From Ghiorsea sp. (lineage in GTDB: Bacteria; Pseudomonadota; Zetaproteobacteria; Mariprofundales; Mariprofundaceae), in assembly GCA_030950765.1 (NCBI GenBank), contig JAUZQX010000104.1:1-5597 (forward strand): DNA of 5,597 nucleotides, given 5' to 3'. The notes under the pieces are model-generated. The model was not told the origin of the DNA. It was given only the letters and a program-made list of their open reading frames with translations, and searched no databases. Positions 5,073 through 5,597 of the stretch are shown one piece after another (position 1 is the first letter of the stretch; each line of letters opens with the position of its first letter). Position numbers and translations under genes: made by a program.

Positions 5073-5597
5073 TTAGTTTTCACCTGCCAAGTCATCCCAT
5101 AACTTCTTTGCTTTACCCAAAAATGAAGAACGTTCGGGATACACTTCGTCACCGGTTTCTTTGGCAAAAGCTTTGAGCAACTCTTCTTGTTTTGCTGTCA
5201 GCTTTTTAGGCACAGCAATCTGTACGCGCACAAACAAATCACCTTTCTGATGCACGCGAACATCTTTTACCCCATGCCCACGCAAGCGGAACACACGACC
5301 ACTCTCCGTGCCTGCTGGAATTCGGATTTTCACTTTGCCATCCAATGTTGGCGCATCAACTTCTGCACCCAAGGTTGCTTGCGGGAAAGTAATCGGCATT
5401 TCACAATGAAGGTCTGCACCATCACGCTCAAACATTGCATGTTCTTTGATACGAACCACAATAAACAAATCACCTGGTGAGCCGCCTTGCGTACCCGCCT
5501 CACCTTCACCACTTACACGAACCTGAGCACCATCATACACACCAGCAGGGATTTTAACCTTTAAGTTTTTCTTCACTTTCTTGCGACCTGTTCCACC
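5073..5597 (-). CDS. dnaJ: Chaperone protein DnaJ, C-terminal part (5' end outside window)
   Basis: DnaJ (Hsp40) delivers unfolded clients to DnaK and stimulates its ATPase. The frame is open to the window edge, so the gene is cut by the window, not broken; 174 residues remain, a little under half of a typical 375-residue DnaJ. The first residues, GGTGRKK, are the end of the last zinc-finger repeat (CxxCxGxG); its last Cys would lie just outside. Next come the two client-binding beta domains: KVKIPAGVYDGAQVRVSGEGEAG, then GDLFIVVRIKEHAMFERDGADLHCEMPITFPQATLGAEVDAPTLDG in order, the second IPAGT(5)GRVFRLRGHGV segment and GDLFVRVQIAVP. The end is the helical dimerisation tail, with SSFLGKAKKLWDDLAGEN. 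The GTG at 5576 is internal and not a start. The product is cytoplasmic. dapB follows after 17 bp. Confidence 0.96.
   Translation of the reverse strand, partial: GGTGRKKVKKNLKVKIPAGVYDGAQVRVSGEGEAGTQGGSPGDLFIVVRIKEHAMFERDGADLHCEMPITFPQATLGAEVDAPTLDGKVKIRIPAGTESGRVFRLRGHGVKDVRVHQKGDLFVRVQIAVPKKLTAKQEELLKAFAKETGDEVYPERSSFLGKAKKLWDDLAGEN

Noticed and set aside
5073..5576. A separate short DnaJ-like gene starting at GTG 5576
   Set aside because: The frame continues upstream to the window edge with residues that match the end of the DnaJ zinc finger, so the GTG is an internal Val codon.
1..5597. Mobile element, CRISPR array, defence system or integrated element at the tRNA
   Set aside because: All genes are colinear housekeeping genes; no transposase, integrase, regularly spaced repeat or partial tRNA copy was seen. 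Only three bases lie beyond the tRNA 3' end, so an insertion there cannot be judged.

Overview
The window is a compact stretch of bacterial housekeeping DNA in which every recognisable gene lies on the minus strand. Reading in the direction of transcription (high to low coordinates) the order is: the 3' part of dnaJ, dapB, gspI, gspJ, a 206-bp AT-rich gap, rho, a 91-bp gap, tpiA, secG and a tRNA-Leu(GAG) gene. No mobile element, CRISPR array, phage gene or rRNA was seen.

The protein sequences and gene pairings suggest a Gram-negative proteobacterium. DnaJ followed by DapB, and TpiA-SecG-tRNA-Leu, are arrangements common in Gammaproteobacteria and relatives, and GspI/GspJ belong to the type II secretion system of diderm bacteria. 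Base composition looks moderate to slightly AT-rich. A gammaproteobacterium or a neighbouring lineage such as Zetaproteobacteria fits; the exact lineage cannot be decided here.

Region 5597-3335 looks like one transcription unit: dnaJ (chaperone), 17 bp, dapB (lysine/peptidoglycan precursor synthesis), 3 bp, gspI, then a 4-bp ATGA overlap into gspJ (two minor pseudopilins of type II secretion). The other usual gsp genes do not follow, so the I-J pair seems to have been placed in a chaperone/biosynthesis operon. Region 3334-3129 is a long leader for rho. Rho (3128-1329) has a complete, ordinary motor core but about 180 extra N-terminal residues: three basic/acidic repeats of about 24 residues, an acidic linker and an Asn/Gln/Arg-rich tract. 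This is the most unusual item in the window. Two consecutive stem-loops lie at the 3' end of rho, followed by a good candidate promoter for tpiA. tpiA, secG and the tRNA are packed with 8-bp and 13-bp gaps, so the tRNA is probably processed from the secG transcript.

I did not find a new defence or mobile system. The noteworthy points are the Rho extension, the split-off gspIJ pair, the possible regulatory structures around rho and tpiA, and small departures from family consensus in TpiA.
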